64,000 nt of DNA, from contig BROI01000029.1 in the NCBI GenBank assembly GCA_027923505.1, positions 124,001 through 188,000 on the forward strand, given 5' to 3'. This document shows positions 1 through 11,300 of the stretch, piece after piece. Position 1 is the stretch's first letter. Each line of letters begins with the position of its first letter. The position numbers and the translations under genes were made by a program. Below the pieces are notes generated by a model. It saw only the letters and a list, made by a program, of their open reading frames with translations. It did not search any database and had not been told where the DNA came from. The stretch is from Mayamaea pseudoterrestris (Eukaryota > Bacillariophyta > Bacillariophyceae > Sellaphorales > Sellaphoraceae).

Positions 1-108
1 CAAGCCTACCATCTGGTAGCACCGCCTAAATAACGATGTTGGCACCATTCTGGTGTATTTGGGACACCTACAGGGCTTGCTGTAGGGGCGTTTGAATGTC
101 ACGGCATC
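1..108. repeat. Satellite unit, left of the copia insertion
   Basis: This partial unit has the same motif order as the array that resumes at 6,707: 'cctaccatct', 'gatgttggcaccattctggtgta', 'cctacagggcttgctgtagg' and 'gtttgaatgtcacggcatctg'. It belongs to the subfamily carrying the CCTACAG...CTGTAGG box. It shows that the satellite continues beyond the left edge and that the copia element landed inside the array. Confidence 0.9.
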
Positions 109-505
109 TGTAACACCGTTGACGATTTCGCAGTCAACGTCTTACCTCCAAAAAGCTCCGATACAGGGTCCTTGGCCACGGTCTGTACAGCTCTTGATGG
201 AGATGGCTCGTCGAATAGTCTTGCGCTCGCCACTACACGAATACGACTGCACTCTCGTCGCAAACTAGTAGTTCTATATTGTGAGCTTATCGCTACATCG
301 CTACATCGACCACTCGGAAGATCATCCGATCAATCCGTTTCTTTCAATCACATTACATCAGTCGTAACTGGTCGTTCCATTCATACAACGCATCCACACG
401 ACGGTTGCGCACTTTCTTCATTCACATGTCACATACGACAGCTGCGGACTCGACACAAGCTAATTAGGGTTCGGGCTCTTGACTTCGCCGCTCTGCGACT
501 TGTCA
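109..505 (-). repeat. 3' LTR of the copia element (left copy)
   Basis: It begins with TG and shares blocks with 6393-6706 in the same order: 'taacaccgttgacgattt', 'gctccgatacagggtcc', 'gatggagatggctcgtcga', 'actcggaagatcatccgatc' and a closing 'cttgtca'. The left end abuts satellite sequence. The pol frame ends within the inner edge of this LTR. Confidence 0.8.
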
Positions 506-3500
506 CTCCCCTCGGGTACGCTGCTGGTCGTAGCCGCATTCTTGTCCTTCACAATCGCATACGATGTATCGCCGCGCCAAAACAATACTGGCTTGAGCAA
601 TGGCATCGCATCACAGTACGGCAGGTACTTCGTCAGTACGTCCGCAATGTTCTCCTTTCCGTCAATCTTCACAAACTTGATAATCCCCGCAGCAACTGCC
701 CAACGAACACGATGGTAGGCCAACGCATTGTGTCGCTTGGACAATGTCGAACTCGGGATTGTAGATTGTGTAATCACTGCTTGGTTGTCTCCGTACATCC
801 AGGCAGACTTCTCCAATGGTACGCCCATAGCCATGAGCGACGCGCGTAGAGAAATGCTGATATCCGTTCCACTCTTTGCTACGCCGAATTCCGATCCGAA
901 GGTCGCAGTCTCGACTGTAGCCTGGAGTTTGCAATGCCAGTCGACAGGCGTCTGGTTGACAAATGACAAAACTCCTTCCAATGACTTGCCTGTCACCATG
1001 CAATGCATGAGACACGCATCCTCGAAAGTTGATGTTCGTACAGTCACACCCTTTGGCGGTGGGTAGACGTCCAACATCTCATCAACTCCGTCCTTCCCGT
1101 AAACGCTGCGCTCCCAATCTTGTTCCTCCATGGTGCCGAAGTGCTCCTCGTTGGCTGGCCACTTCGTACGGAAACGGATTGCTGCGTCCGGTAACTCTCG
1201 TAAATATCCACAGACTCGCTTCACCCGCTGCAGGTGTCCCTTGCGCGGCTCCACACGGAATCGCGACAGACTCACAACTGCAACGGCAATGTCAAATCGT
1301 CCCAAAGTAATCGCCCACTGAAGTGCTCCGACTAGAGACTGGTAAATCTTCTTCTCTTGGTCGTTCAGTAGCTCGCTTTGGTCAAGTTCTGGATGATCGT
1401 CTTTGTCGATTGGTGATGAGTACTTCTTCGGAGGACCTTCAAACAAACGCTCGTACTGCGCCAAGAGTTTCGCAACGTAGGTCTTGGCCGACCAGTAAAG
1501 AGTTCCGTCAGGGTCTCGTCCAAAGTCACCGCCGAGATGATACTCGGGATGTCCAACACCTTTGAGCTTAAACTTGTACTTCTCCTCTAGCATCTTGAAG
1601 AACGCTGCTGGATCGTCTGAAATATTCAACAGATCGTCGACCCATACACAGAGGTAGTCGTAGCTGTCGCCGGCGTCCTTGATCCACAGATCGGAATCGC
1701 AATAGGACGGCTTCCACCCTTCCGCAAGTAGGGCGTCGGCTAAGCGTTCGTGAAATCGTGCTCCGCTCGTTCGCAATCCGTACAAAGCCTTGACGATGAC
1801 CAGGATGTGTCCTTCGCGCTCCCCGAACTCGGGGCCTCCAACGAAGTATACCTTCTCCTTGGTGAACGCTTCGAGATAAGCATTCCCAATGTCACCGACC
1901 ATGCACTTCTTGCCGTTCGCTTCTCCAATGACGAGAGCTAGACGCATTGCCTTCAATGAGATAACACTGGAGTAGGCATCGTCGTTGTCTTTCGTCATGT
2001 GGCCGCCTGCAACGAGACGTGCCTTGTATCGCAAATCGTGCTTGACATCGTACACAAAATGGACTCGGATCTTTTGGTAACCAGTTGGTGGTGTTGTGGT
2101 GGAACTCGGACCAAGATCTTGAAACGTCTCGTACTCGTCCAGGTTCGCAAGCTCCACGCCTTCCGCATCCGTCCACTTCGTGTGCCCTGCAGCTTCCTGC
2201 AAACGTCGCGCTTCCTTCCAATCTCGGGGTACTTGGACTCCAAACTTGTAGCGCGGTCCGTTCTTCTGCTGCTCCATTCGGGCGGTCGCCACCTTGCGCG
2301 CAACCTTCTTGGCGTTCCGGGCCCATCGATTCAACGATGCCCATCCGTCCTTGTCGAGAAGATTATGCTTTTGCGCGTAGGCTGCCACTGATACTTTGTC
2401 GCTTTCGATCATCGCGTTGAGAGGCTCCCAAGTCTTGGATCCATCGTCCCATTGTACAAGGACGTTCCACTTGGAATGCTTCCAGTTCTTCGACTTGCTC
2501 GTCAGCGGACCCTGATGGTCTAGAATCTCCTTGAAGAACCATTTACGCTCAGGATTCGCCATGTCTTGGTTCACTTCGGCCTCGTAGAGATCGGAAACCT
2601 CGACATACGACATGACTTCGTCCGCTTCGCCGTTACCAAGCTTCAGCATCATTTTAATGTTCTGATGGTTCTGGGCGTCGCGGTTGTTCAGCTTGCTCAT
2701 GACGGTCGCTCGAACTTCTTGCCCGTCGTCCGTCTTCATGAGAAACGACTTGCCGATAAGTTCATCGGGTGCATACTTCGGGAGTTTGCGCCACGGATTG
2801 ATGTTCTTCTTCTTCGGCTTGTCGTCGTCGTCATCGGCAGGATTAGGATCTAGCTCCCCGTCGGTCATATCGTCGTCTTCCGGGTATTCCACCGTCTCGA
2901 CCAAAGGGGTATCGTCTTCGTCAGGAATGAAAGAATCATCGTCTCTGCTGTCGGCGTCGGTAATCTTCTTGATCATTTCCGGCATAAGGATCTCGCCACC
3001 TAGACCAGGTACGGTATAGAGACGCGGCTCCCCTTCTTTCATGACTGGGGAAGCAGGTGCCGGTACGCGAAGGTTCAAAAATTTTGGGTCATTTCGGGGT
3101 AAGCAAACCGATCGCGTCATGATCTCGTGGGTCTCGCAATCGCAGATGAAGTACGTCAGGTCGTCTCCGCACGTCGTGTTGGGACCAAGCCAGTACGCCG
3201 CGCGCTGGCGGGTACCCGGGGCCTCGACATCCTTGACAAAGTAGTTGACAATTTCAAACCAACGAAAATGCAAATACTTCGACACGTCGGGGACTTGCCC
3301 AGTGATAAACTCGATGGGAGACTTGCCGTCCAAGGCAGGATGCGACAAATTTTGGTACATCTCGGTCTGAAAGAGTAAAGCGCGTAGCCAGAAGCATGCC
3401 GGAGTGCCCGTTCGGTCCATAAGTCTTTCATGACTTTCCTTTACGTGCCCGATGATGCGCTCGGCTGGGTTTTGATTCTGGTAGTACGGCTCCGATGTAT

Positions 3501-5034
3501 GACGACGGCGAATCATGAACTCGCGCATTACTTCGTCAAACTCGGCACTCATCGCTTCTTTCGCATTATCCGAGAAGACTTCCAACGGAGCTCCAAACTC
3601 GCGGATGAAATCACGGAATCGTTTCGGTACGTCACCTTTCGTCCGCATGGGATACACGACAATGATCTGACTGCGACAACCATAGAATAGCTGCACGCAT
3701 GTGCACCCTGCATGTCCGTCGATATGGTCATCCATGGCAGGTTCGTCGAAGAACATGGTGTCATGGGCCACTCGATCATCTAGACGGTAGACGTTCAGGA
3801 ATCGGCTCTTTCGATGCATTCGTGGGGGGTATCGGCGCTCGTGCATGTTGAACTGCGTGCTATGGCGCAAAGTATCCTTGATCGTCTGCGCCGGGTACCA
3901 TGCAAAGTTCGGCAGCAATGCGTCGATATCAGGTTTCTTTGGCAGGATAGACTTGTAGGGCTGATAGACGAGATCCGCATTGTACTTCTGTACGACGGCA
4001 CAAACATTCAGCTCCTTCTCGGTGTAAACAGGTTGATTGTCGTGTCCGAGATTCGTATAAGTCACGTTGCTTTGACGATGGGTGCGATTCCGCGTACGCG
4101 AACGTGTCACGCGCGTAAAACCCTCTTCGTCGTCACTGTCTTCGTCGTCTTCGTCGCGCGACAACAAGTCCGGTACGTCGTCCTCGTCGTCATCGTCATC
4201 CGAAGAGTCATAGTCGTCGTCCTCGGTCGGCTCGACGTCAAACTCATTCGGATCCCAAGGTCCATCGAAGGTCATCATGACCCGAGGTAAGGTGTGAAGC
4301 TCATGCGCCGACACTGGAAACATTGGCAAGGTCGCCATGCCACTTTCCATTCCGAGCATAAACTTGTATCCATCTGGCGTTTCGATTCGTAACTTGCCAC
4401 CAAAGTTGTAATGCTTATCGTTGACATGAAGTCCGAAGGCTTCCATCTGCATACTCGAATGAATCGTCTTGCCGGTTCCAGAATATGCGTAATTATGGAA
4501 CTCGCCGACGACCCAACCCTTGGTGCTCTTAAGCTTGGCGACTGCTGTGACGGTAGACAGGTCCGGAAGCTTGAGACCACCGACTCCAGTGACTTCAATC
4601 TTGTGGAACTTGTCCTCGGTAAGGATGCGGCCGTCCGCTCCCCATACTCCGCCACTCGCGCCGCGATCGACAGTCGACGCTGAATGCTTATCCAAGTCAA
4701 TGCTCGCGACTTTGTACTTGCGACTCTGAGCGATATTCGCTCCCCGAGTCGTAGTCGTGGGCTGGTCTGGACCTAAGAAACTTCGCATCGCTGAGCCACG
4801 GCTGGTGTTGTTCCACCGTTCGGTCGCCGCACTCGCCGTCGTTGCCGCTGATGAAGTGGCTGCGACGTTTGCGTTGCGTGTTGTACTCGTCGTCTGCGTG
4901 GTGCCTGCCTGTGTTGCTGATGTCAAACCACCTGCAGCACTGGCCGCTCGACTCGTACCACGGCGTTCAAACACTTCGTGTTGCTGATCGCGGGTAAGGA
5001 GTCGCCACGTGTTTGGTGGAATCGTCGCATTCAC
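460..5034 (-). CDS. Copia pol polyprotein (integrase, RT, RNase H)
   Basis: The open frame is 1524 codons. A protease-like segment lies near residues 120-150. An integrase core with spaced acidic residues lies at about 435-525 (HAGCTCVQLF, FSDNAKEAM, NQNPAERIIGH). A chromodomain-like stretch (VLVQWDDGSKTWEPLNAM) is near residue 860. Reverse transcriptase spans about 985-1140 (YKARLVAGGH, ALYGLRTSG, WVDDLL), and a copia RNase H end with VLTKYL is near 1470. The first Met-like codon is GTG, so the true start of the polyprotein is not defined. IN before RT separates it from Ty3/gypsy. It looks whole as an open frame. Confidence 0.9.
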   Translation of the reverse strand: MNATIPPNTWRLLTRDQQHEVFERRGTSRAASAAGGLTSATQAGTTQTTSTTRNANVAATSSAATTASAATERWNNTSRGSAMRSFLGPDQPTTTTRGANIAQSRKYKVASIDLDKHSASTVDRGASGGVWGADGRILTEDKFHKIEVTGVGGLKLPDLSTVTAVAKLKSTKGWVVGEFHNYAYSGTGKTIHSSMQMEAFGLHVNDKHYNFGGKLRIETPDGYKFMLGMESGMATLPMFPVSAHELHTLPRVMMTFDGPWDPNEFDVEPTEDDDYDSSDDDDDEDDVPDLLSRDEDDEDSDDEEGFTRVTRSRTRNRTHRQSNVTYTNLGHDNQPVYTEKELNVCAVVQKYNADLVYQPYKSILPKKPDIDALLPNFAWYPAQTIKDTLRHSTQFNMHERRYPPRMHRKSRFLNVYRLDDRVAHDTMFFDEPAMDDHIDGHAGCTCVQLFYGCRSQIIVVYPMRTKGDVPKRFRDFIREFGAPLEVFSDNAKEAMSAEFDEVMREFMIRRRHTSEPYYQNQNPAERIIGHVKESHERLMDRTGTPACFWLRALLFQTEMYQNLSHPALDGKSPIEFITGQVPDVSKYLHFRWFEIVNYFVKDVEAPGTRQRAAYWLGPNTTCGDDLTYFICDCETHEIMTRSVCLPRNDPKFLNLRVPAPASPVMKEGEPRLYTVPGLGGEILMPEMIKKITDADSRDDDSFIPDEDDTPLVETVEYPEDDDMTDGELDPNPADDDDDKPKKKNINPWRKLPKYAPDELIGKSFLMKTDDGQEVRATVMSKLNNRDAQNHQNIKMMLKLGNGEADEVMSYVEVSDLYEAEVNQDMANPERKWFFKEILDHQGPLTSKSKNWKHSKWNVLVQWDDGSKTWEPLNAMIESDKVSVAAYAQKHNLLDKDGWASLNRWARNAKKVARKVATARMEQQKNGPRYKFGVQVPRDWKEARRLQEAAGHTKWTDAEGVELANLDEYETFQDLGPSSTTTPPTGYQKIRVHFVYDVKHDLRYKARLVAGGHMTKDNDDAYSSVISLKAMRLALVIGEANGKKCMVGDIGNAYLEAFTKEKVYFVGGPEFGEREGHILVIVKALYGLRTSGARFHERLADALLAEGWKPSYCDSDLWIKDAGDSYDYLCVWVDDLLNISDDPAAFFKMLEEKYKFKLKGVGHPEYHLGGDFGRDPDGTLYWSAKTYVAKLLAQYERLFEGPPKKYSSPIDKDDHPELDQSELLNDQEKKIYQSLVGALQWAITLGRFDIAVAVVSLSRFRVEPRKGHLQRVKRVCGYLRELPDAAIRFRTKWPANEEHFGTMEEQDWERSVYGKDGVDEMLDVYPPPKGVTVRTSTFEDACLMHCMVTGKSLEGVLSFVNQTPVDWHCKLQATVETATFGSEFGVAKSGTDISISLRASLMAMGVPLEKSAWMYGDNQAVITQSTIPSSTLSKRHNALAYHRVRWAVAAGIIKFVKIDGKENIADVLTKYLPYCDAMPLLKPVLFWRGDTSYAIVKDKNAATTSSVPEGSDKSQSGEVKSPNPN

Positions 5035-5049
5035 GTCGCTGGGAATTTC

Positions 5050-6392
5050 GATTGTCTTCGTGTCGGCATAGCTGCGAACATACGTACGAGTATCTCCCCA
5101 CCGGCCGCTGCCGCCGCCTCGTCACTGCTCAAGTCGCCGCGACCACCGCCCCTTGATTGGATTGCTGATTGTTGCTGCTACCGTAGACTGGGAATTGTTC
5201 GCGCTTGCCTTCTTCGTCTTCTCCTTCTCTTTCTTGGTCTGCTCAGATTGGTTCGCCTGACGCTTCTCGGTCTCCTTGATGCCACGACGATTGTCAGATT
5301 GACGTGCGACGTCGTTCAGGAGGTTCCAAAACTGGGTGTACGTCATCGGGTTTCCGGTCTTGGACTCTTCGATCAGCGCCATGTTCACCGCCGATGCCAT
5401 ATCCGCATGGCGGAAAACCGCGCGCTCAAAATCTGACGCTTCGTGCTTGCTGTAAGTAGCTCGGTTTCGGCGTAGTCATTGTAGTTCTCTTCCTTGCTGG
5501 ACCACTGGATAAGCCAATTGACGAGAGACTTGGCGTAACTCGCGTCGAGAGTGAATTGCGCCATTCGTCTTCGGCCGAACGTAGATCCAACTTGCGCCAT
5601 CCCGTCGAGAATGTCGCCTCCAACTCTGCAATGCACGCTGAGGCATTCCGCTGTCGATGTGCTTGCGGACAATGAGCTTGCTCTGCGGTGTCTTGCAGGT
5701 ATACTCGAGCGCCGCTAAAAGCTTCGAACACTGATACTGATACTCGGCGAATTCGGGCTCGAGTGCAGCTGGTGCCTTGAACTCGTCGTCCCAAAAGTAG
5801 CCAAGTCGCTCCGCTTCCATGCGGTTCTTGAAGGCCCGCCAGTAGGAGCAGAACTTGTGATCGTTCTTGAGCTCCAGCATGGTCTTCAGATCCAGCTTGA
5901 TGTCGTGTCGTTTCGTCGTGGTGTCGTTGCCTCCGATAACGCTGAAGTCTCCGAAACTGCGGTTGCCTGCTGTCGGTGACCCCGCGCTGCTGGGAGGTCT
6001 CGGCTCGTAATCTGGTCTTTCTCCGAGGTCTTGCCATTGCGCAGTCGTCCGACGTTGCTCGTGAATCCAACTCACGAGCTTGCGCAATCCGGCTTGTTCG
6101 TATCGTTCGACCACTGGTGCTGGGTCTTAATGTTCGTCACGTCTTGTTCCGACAGCTCGGCCATCGCCTCCGCAGTCGTGAGTTCCTCTTGCCAAACACA
6201 CTGCGGTAGGGTCGTTTGGTCCCAAGCTGCGGACGCTACGAGCCACGAATATCGAAGACTTTACCGACCGCACGCTTGTAGGTCTAATCGTCGTCATGGT
6301 GGAGGTTGATCAGAGGAATCGGACTCGCTGCAGACGAATGTGTCACGATAGCTCCTTCGCTCGTTCTAGCTCTCAAAGGCACTGAAATGTAA
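5050..6392 (-). other. Gag-like and leader region of the copia element
   Basis: The region lies between the 5' LTR and pol, where gag belongs. Shorter minus-strand frames there encode charged, glutamine- and arginine-rich protein without an obvious zinc knuckle. It appears interrupted in about two or three places. The assignment rests on position more than on sequence recognition. Confidence 0.55.
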
Positions 6393-6706
6393 TCTAACAC
6401 CGTTGACGATTTCAGTCAACGTCTTGCCTCCAAAAGCTCCGATACAGGGTCCGCGGTCTGTACAGCTCTTGATGGAGATGGCTCGTCGAATAGTCTTGCG
6501 CTCGCCACTCGAATACCACCTCCCGACAACCAGTAGTTCTATATTGTGAGCTTCATCGCACATCGCCGCCCACTCGGAAGATCATCCGATCAATCCGTTT
6601 CTTTCAATCACATTACATCAGTGCGTGACTGGTCGTTCCATTATACAACGCCCACACGTCTTGCCTTTCTTCTCTTCGGGCTCTTCGCCCCTTCGCTCGC
6701 TTGTCA
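6393..6706 (-). repeat. 5' LTR of the copia element (right copy)
   Basis: This is the shorter partner of 109-505 with the same block order. Satellite motif 'ggctgagactggtgacaag' follows it immediately. The element reads leftward, so this copy would hold the promoter. Confidence 0.8.
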
Positions 6707-8300
6707 TCTCCGGCTGAGACTGGTGACAAGTTGTCACCAAATACATTGCCATCTCCTGTGATACTACCCCAGCCTACCATCTCGTAGCGCGCCTGAATAA
6801 CGATTTGGCACCATTCTGGTGTAATTTGGGCACCTACAGGGCTTGCTGTAGGGGTGTTTGAATGTCACATCTGGGCTGAGACTGGTACAAGTTGTCCCAA
6901 ATATTACCATCCCCGGAGACACCCACCAAGCCTACCATCTTGTCGCGCAGCCTGAATAATGATGTTGGCACCATTCTGGTGTTTTTGGGCACCTACAGGG
7001 CTTGCTGTAGGGGCGTTTGAATGTCACGGCGTCTGCGGGCTGAGACTGGTGACAAGTTGTCACCAAATACATTGCCATCCCGGAGACACCATCCAAGCCT
7101 ACCATCTTGTAGCGCAGCCTGAATAATGATGTTGGCAGCATTCTGGTGTATTTTGGGCACCTACAGGGCTTGCTGTAGGGGCGTTTGAATGTCACAGCAT
7201 CTGCGGGCTGAGACTGGTGACAAGTTGTCACCTAATACATTGCCAACCCATGAGACACCAGCCAAGCCTACCATCTTGTTGCGCAGCCTGAATAATGATG
7301 TTGTCACCATTCTGGTGTAATTTGGACACCTACAGGGCTTGCTGTAGGGGCGTTTGAATGTCCCGGCATCTGCGGCCTGAGACTGGTCACAGGTTGTCAC
7401 CAAATACATTGCCCCCCCCCCGACACCCCAGCCAACCCCATCTTGTAGAGCAGCCTAATTAATGATTTTGGCGCCTGCTGGACTATTGGACCACACAGGG
7501 CTTGCTGTAGGTGTGTTTGAATGTCATCGGCGGACTGAGACTGGTGACAAGTTGTCCCAAATACATTGCCATCCCGGAGACACCAGCCAAGCCTACCATC
7601 TTGTTGCGGCAGCCTGAACAATGATGTTGGCACCATTCGTGGTGTATTTGGGGCACCTACAGGGCTTGCTGTAGGGGCGTTTGAATGTCATGGCATCAGT
7701 GGGCTGCGACTGGTGACAAGTTGTCACCAAATACATTGCCATCCCCGGAGACACCAGCCAAGCTTACCATCTTGTAGCGCAGCCTGAAAAATGATTTTGG
7801 CACCATTCTGGTGTATTTGGGCGTTGTGTAGGCGCATCTGCGGGCTGAGACTGGTGAGAAGCTGTCACCAAATACATTGCCATCCCCTGAGACACCTGCC
7901 AAGCCTACCATCTTGTAGCGCAGCCTGAATAATGATGTTTACACCATTCTGGTGTATTTTGGGCACCTACAGGGCTTGCTGTAGGGGCGTTTGAATGTCA
8001 TGGCGTCTGCGGGCTGAGACTGGTGACAGGTTGTCACCAAAAACATTGCCATCCCCTGAGACCCACCAAGCCTACCATCTTGTAGCGCAGCCTGAATAAT
8101 GATGTTGGCAGCATTCTGGTGTATTTTGGGCACCTACAGGGCTTGCAGTAGGGGCGTTTGAATGTCACGGCATCCGCGGGCTGAGACTGGTGAGAAGTTG
8201 TCACCAAATACATTGCCAACCCATGAGACACCAGCCAAGCCTACCATCTTGTTGCGCAGCCTGAATAATGATGTTGTCACCATTCTGGTGTAATTTGGAC
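6707..8300. repeat. Satellite block A (subfamily with CCTACAG/CTGTAGG box)
   Basis: Units repeat at 168-169 bp; for example 'tgagactgg' recurs at 7041, 7209 and 7378. The block differs from the rest of the array in one segment: 'cacctacagggcttgctgtagg' stands where later units have 'gtgtatacatggcctgctgta'. The CCTACAG...CTGTAGG arms can form a hairpin. It also holds the palindrome TGGTGACAAGTTGTCACCA. Open frames here are by-products of the repeat and are not called as genes. Confidence 0.9.
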
Positions 8301-11300
8301 ACCTATGAGACACCATCTAGGCTTACCATCTTGTAGCACAGCCTAAAAAATGATGTTGGCACGATTCTGGTGTCATTGGTGTATACATGGCTGCTGTGGG
8401 GTGTTTGAAATGTCAAGGCATCTGTGGCTGAGACTGGTGACAAGCTGTCACAACACATTGCTGTCCCAGAACTCTTAGAAGCGCATTGTGTCATTTGGGT
8501 GTATACATGGCTGCTGTAGGGCATTTGAATGTCAAGGCATCTGGCTGAGACTGGTGACAAGTTGTCACCAAATACATTGCAGTCCCCTGAGAAGCCAAAA
8601 TACCCATCATGCAGCGCATCCAATGATGTTGGCACCATTCTGGTGTCATTTGTGTATCCATGGCTGCTGTTGGGGCATTTGAATGTCAAGGCATCTGTAG
8701 GAAGGAGACTGGTGACAAGTTGTCACCAAATACATTGCAGTCCCCTGGAGACACTGTAGCTGTATACATCTCTGCAGCGCAGCTTAATAATGTTGTTGGC
8801 ACCATTTGGTGTCATTTGGGTGTATACATGGCTGCTGTAGGAGATGAGAATGTCAAGGCATCTTGGCTGAGACTGGTGACCAGTTGTCACCAGTCATATT
8901 GCTATCCCCGAGACACCAGCCAGGCATTTCATCTTGTAGCACAGCCTAAATAATGATGTTGGCACCATTCAGGTGTCATTTGGTGTATACATGGCCTGCT
9001 GTAGGGGTGAATGTCAAGGCGAATCGGGGTGATGTGAAAGTTGTCACCAAAAATTGCATCCCCTGAGACACCAGCCATACATTGTAGAGCCAATCATGAT
9101 GTTGGCCATTCTGGTGTCTATTTGGGTGTATACATTGGGTGTTTGAATGCAAGATCTGGTGAGACTGGTGACAAGTTGTTACCAAATACATTCAATCCCC
9201 GAGACAAGAATGAGCACAGAAAGGGCCTTCTGTGTCATTTGGGTGTATACATGGCTGCTGCAGGGTGTTTGAATGTCAAGGCATCAAACAGTTGTCACCA
9301 AATACATTGCGGTCCCCTGAGACACCAGCAGGCATACCATCTTGTAGCGCAGCCTAAAAAATGATGTTGGGATCTGGTGTTTTTGGGTGTATACACGGCC
9401 AGCTGTAGGGCATTTGAATGTCAAGGCATCGGCAGACTGGTGACAAGTTGTACCAAATACATTGCAGTCCCGAGACACCAGAGGATACCACTGTAGCGCA
9501 GCCTGAATAAGATGTTGGACCATTCTGGTGTCATTTGGGTGTATACATGGCCTGTGTAGGGGTATTTGAATGTCATGGATGCGGCAGAGTGACAAGTTGT
9601 CACCAAATACATTGCCGTCCCCGAGACAACAGCAGGCAACCATTTGTAGCGCATCCTTTGTTGGACATCGGTGTCATTGGGTGTTACATGGCCTGTAGGG
9701 GTGTTTGAATGTCAAGGCATCTGTGGCTGAGACTGGTGACAAGTTGTCACCAACAATTGACCCCGAGACACCAGCCAGGATACCATCTTGTAGCACAGCC
9801 AAAAGATGTTGGCACCATTCTGGTGTCATTTGGGTGTATAATGGCCCTGTAGGGGTATTTGAATGTCAAGGCATCTGCGAGACTGGTGACGAAGTTGTCA
9901 CCAAATACATTGCCGCCCTGAGACACCAGCCAGGATACCATCTTGTAGCGCAGCCTGAAAAATGATGTTGGCACCATTCTGGTGTCATTTGGGTGTATAC
10001 ATGGCCTGCTGTAGGGGTGTTTGAATGTCAAGGCATCTGCGCTGGATGGTGACAAGTTGTCACCAAATACATTGCCGTCCCTGAGACACCAGCCAGGCAT
10101 ACCATCTTGTAGCGCAGCCCAAAAATTGGATTGGTGTATTTGGGTGTATACATGGCTGCTGTAGGGGCATTTGAATGTCAAGGCATGGGGAGACTGGTGA
10201 CAAGTTGTCACCAAATACATTGCATTCCCCTGAGACACCACAGGACCAGCAACATTGAGCGCAGCAAAAAATGATGTTGGCACATTCTGGTGTCATTTGG
10301 GTGTATACATGGCTGCTGTAGGGTTTGAATGTCAAGGATCCGGGCTGAGACTGGTGACAAGTTGTCACCAAATACATTGCGTCCCGAGACACAAGCCAGG
10401 CTTACCATTTGTAGCACACCGAAAATTGTTGGTACCATTCTGGTGTCTTTGGGTGTATAATGGCTGCTGTAGGGTTTTGAATGTCAAGGATCTGTGGGCT
10501 GAGACTGGTGACAAGTTGTCACCAAATAATTGCCGTCCCCTGAGACACCAACCAGGTACTCTTGCACAGAAAAAATGATGTTGGATGTGTCATTTGGGTG
10601 TATACATGGCCTGCTGTAGGGGCATTTAATGTCAAGCATCTGCGGGCTAGACAGGTGACAAGTTGTCACCAAATACATTGAGTCCCCTGAGACACCAGGG
10701 CCTACCATCTTGTAGGCGCCAAAGATTGGCGACGTGTCATTTGGGTGTATACATGGCTGTGTGGGCATTTGAATGTCAAGGATCTGCGGGCTGAGACTGG
10801 TGACAAGTTGTCACCAAATACATTGCGAGACACCAGAGGATATCTTGAGCACAGCCGAATAATAGTGGCACCACTCTGGTGTCATTTGGGTGTATACATG
10901 GCCTGTTGTAGGGGCGTTTGAACGTCAAGGATGGGTGAGACTGGTGACAAGTTGTCACCAAATACATTGCCGACCCCTGAGACACCAGCCAGGCATACCA
11001 TCTTGTAGCGCAGCCCAAAAAGATTTGGCACCATTCTGGTGTCATTTTTGGGTGTATACATGGCCTGCTGTAGGGATTTGAATGTCAAGGAGTGAGAGTG
11101 GTGACAAGTTGTCACCAAAAATTGCAGTTCCCTGAGACACCAGCCAGGCAACTTGTAGCGCAGCGAAATAATGATGTTGGACCATTCTGGTGTCATTTGG
11201 GTTATACATGTGTAGGGGATGAATGTCGAGGATCTATGGATGAGACTGGTGACAAGTTGTCACCAAATACAAGTCCCCTAGAGACAGATGAGGCAGTATA

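Larger units (their letters stand above)
109..6706 (-). mobile_element. Ty1/copia LTR retrotransposon inserted in the satellite
   Basis: The element is about 6.6 kb and reads on the minus strand. It has related terminal repeats at 109-505 and 6393-6706, a gag-like region next to the right-hand (5') LTR, and one long pol frame. The pol domain order is integrase, then reverse transcriptase, then RNase H, which is diagnostic of Ty1/copia. Satellite sequence flanks both sides, and both flanks carry 'catc' next to the LTR, as expected of a short target-site duplication. Pol looks whole; the gag part appears interrupted in about two or three places. The LTRs differ by several short length differences, which would suggest some age. 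The neighbouring satellite shows the same pattern, so sequence quality may contribute and LTR divergence should not be used for dating here. Confidence 0.9.

Noticed and set aside
109-6706. Dating the copia insertion from LTR divergence
   Set aside because: The right LTR shows the same deletion-type differences as the adjacent suspect satellite block, so the divergence may be partly technical.
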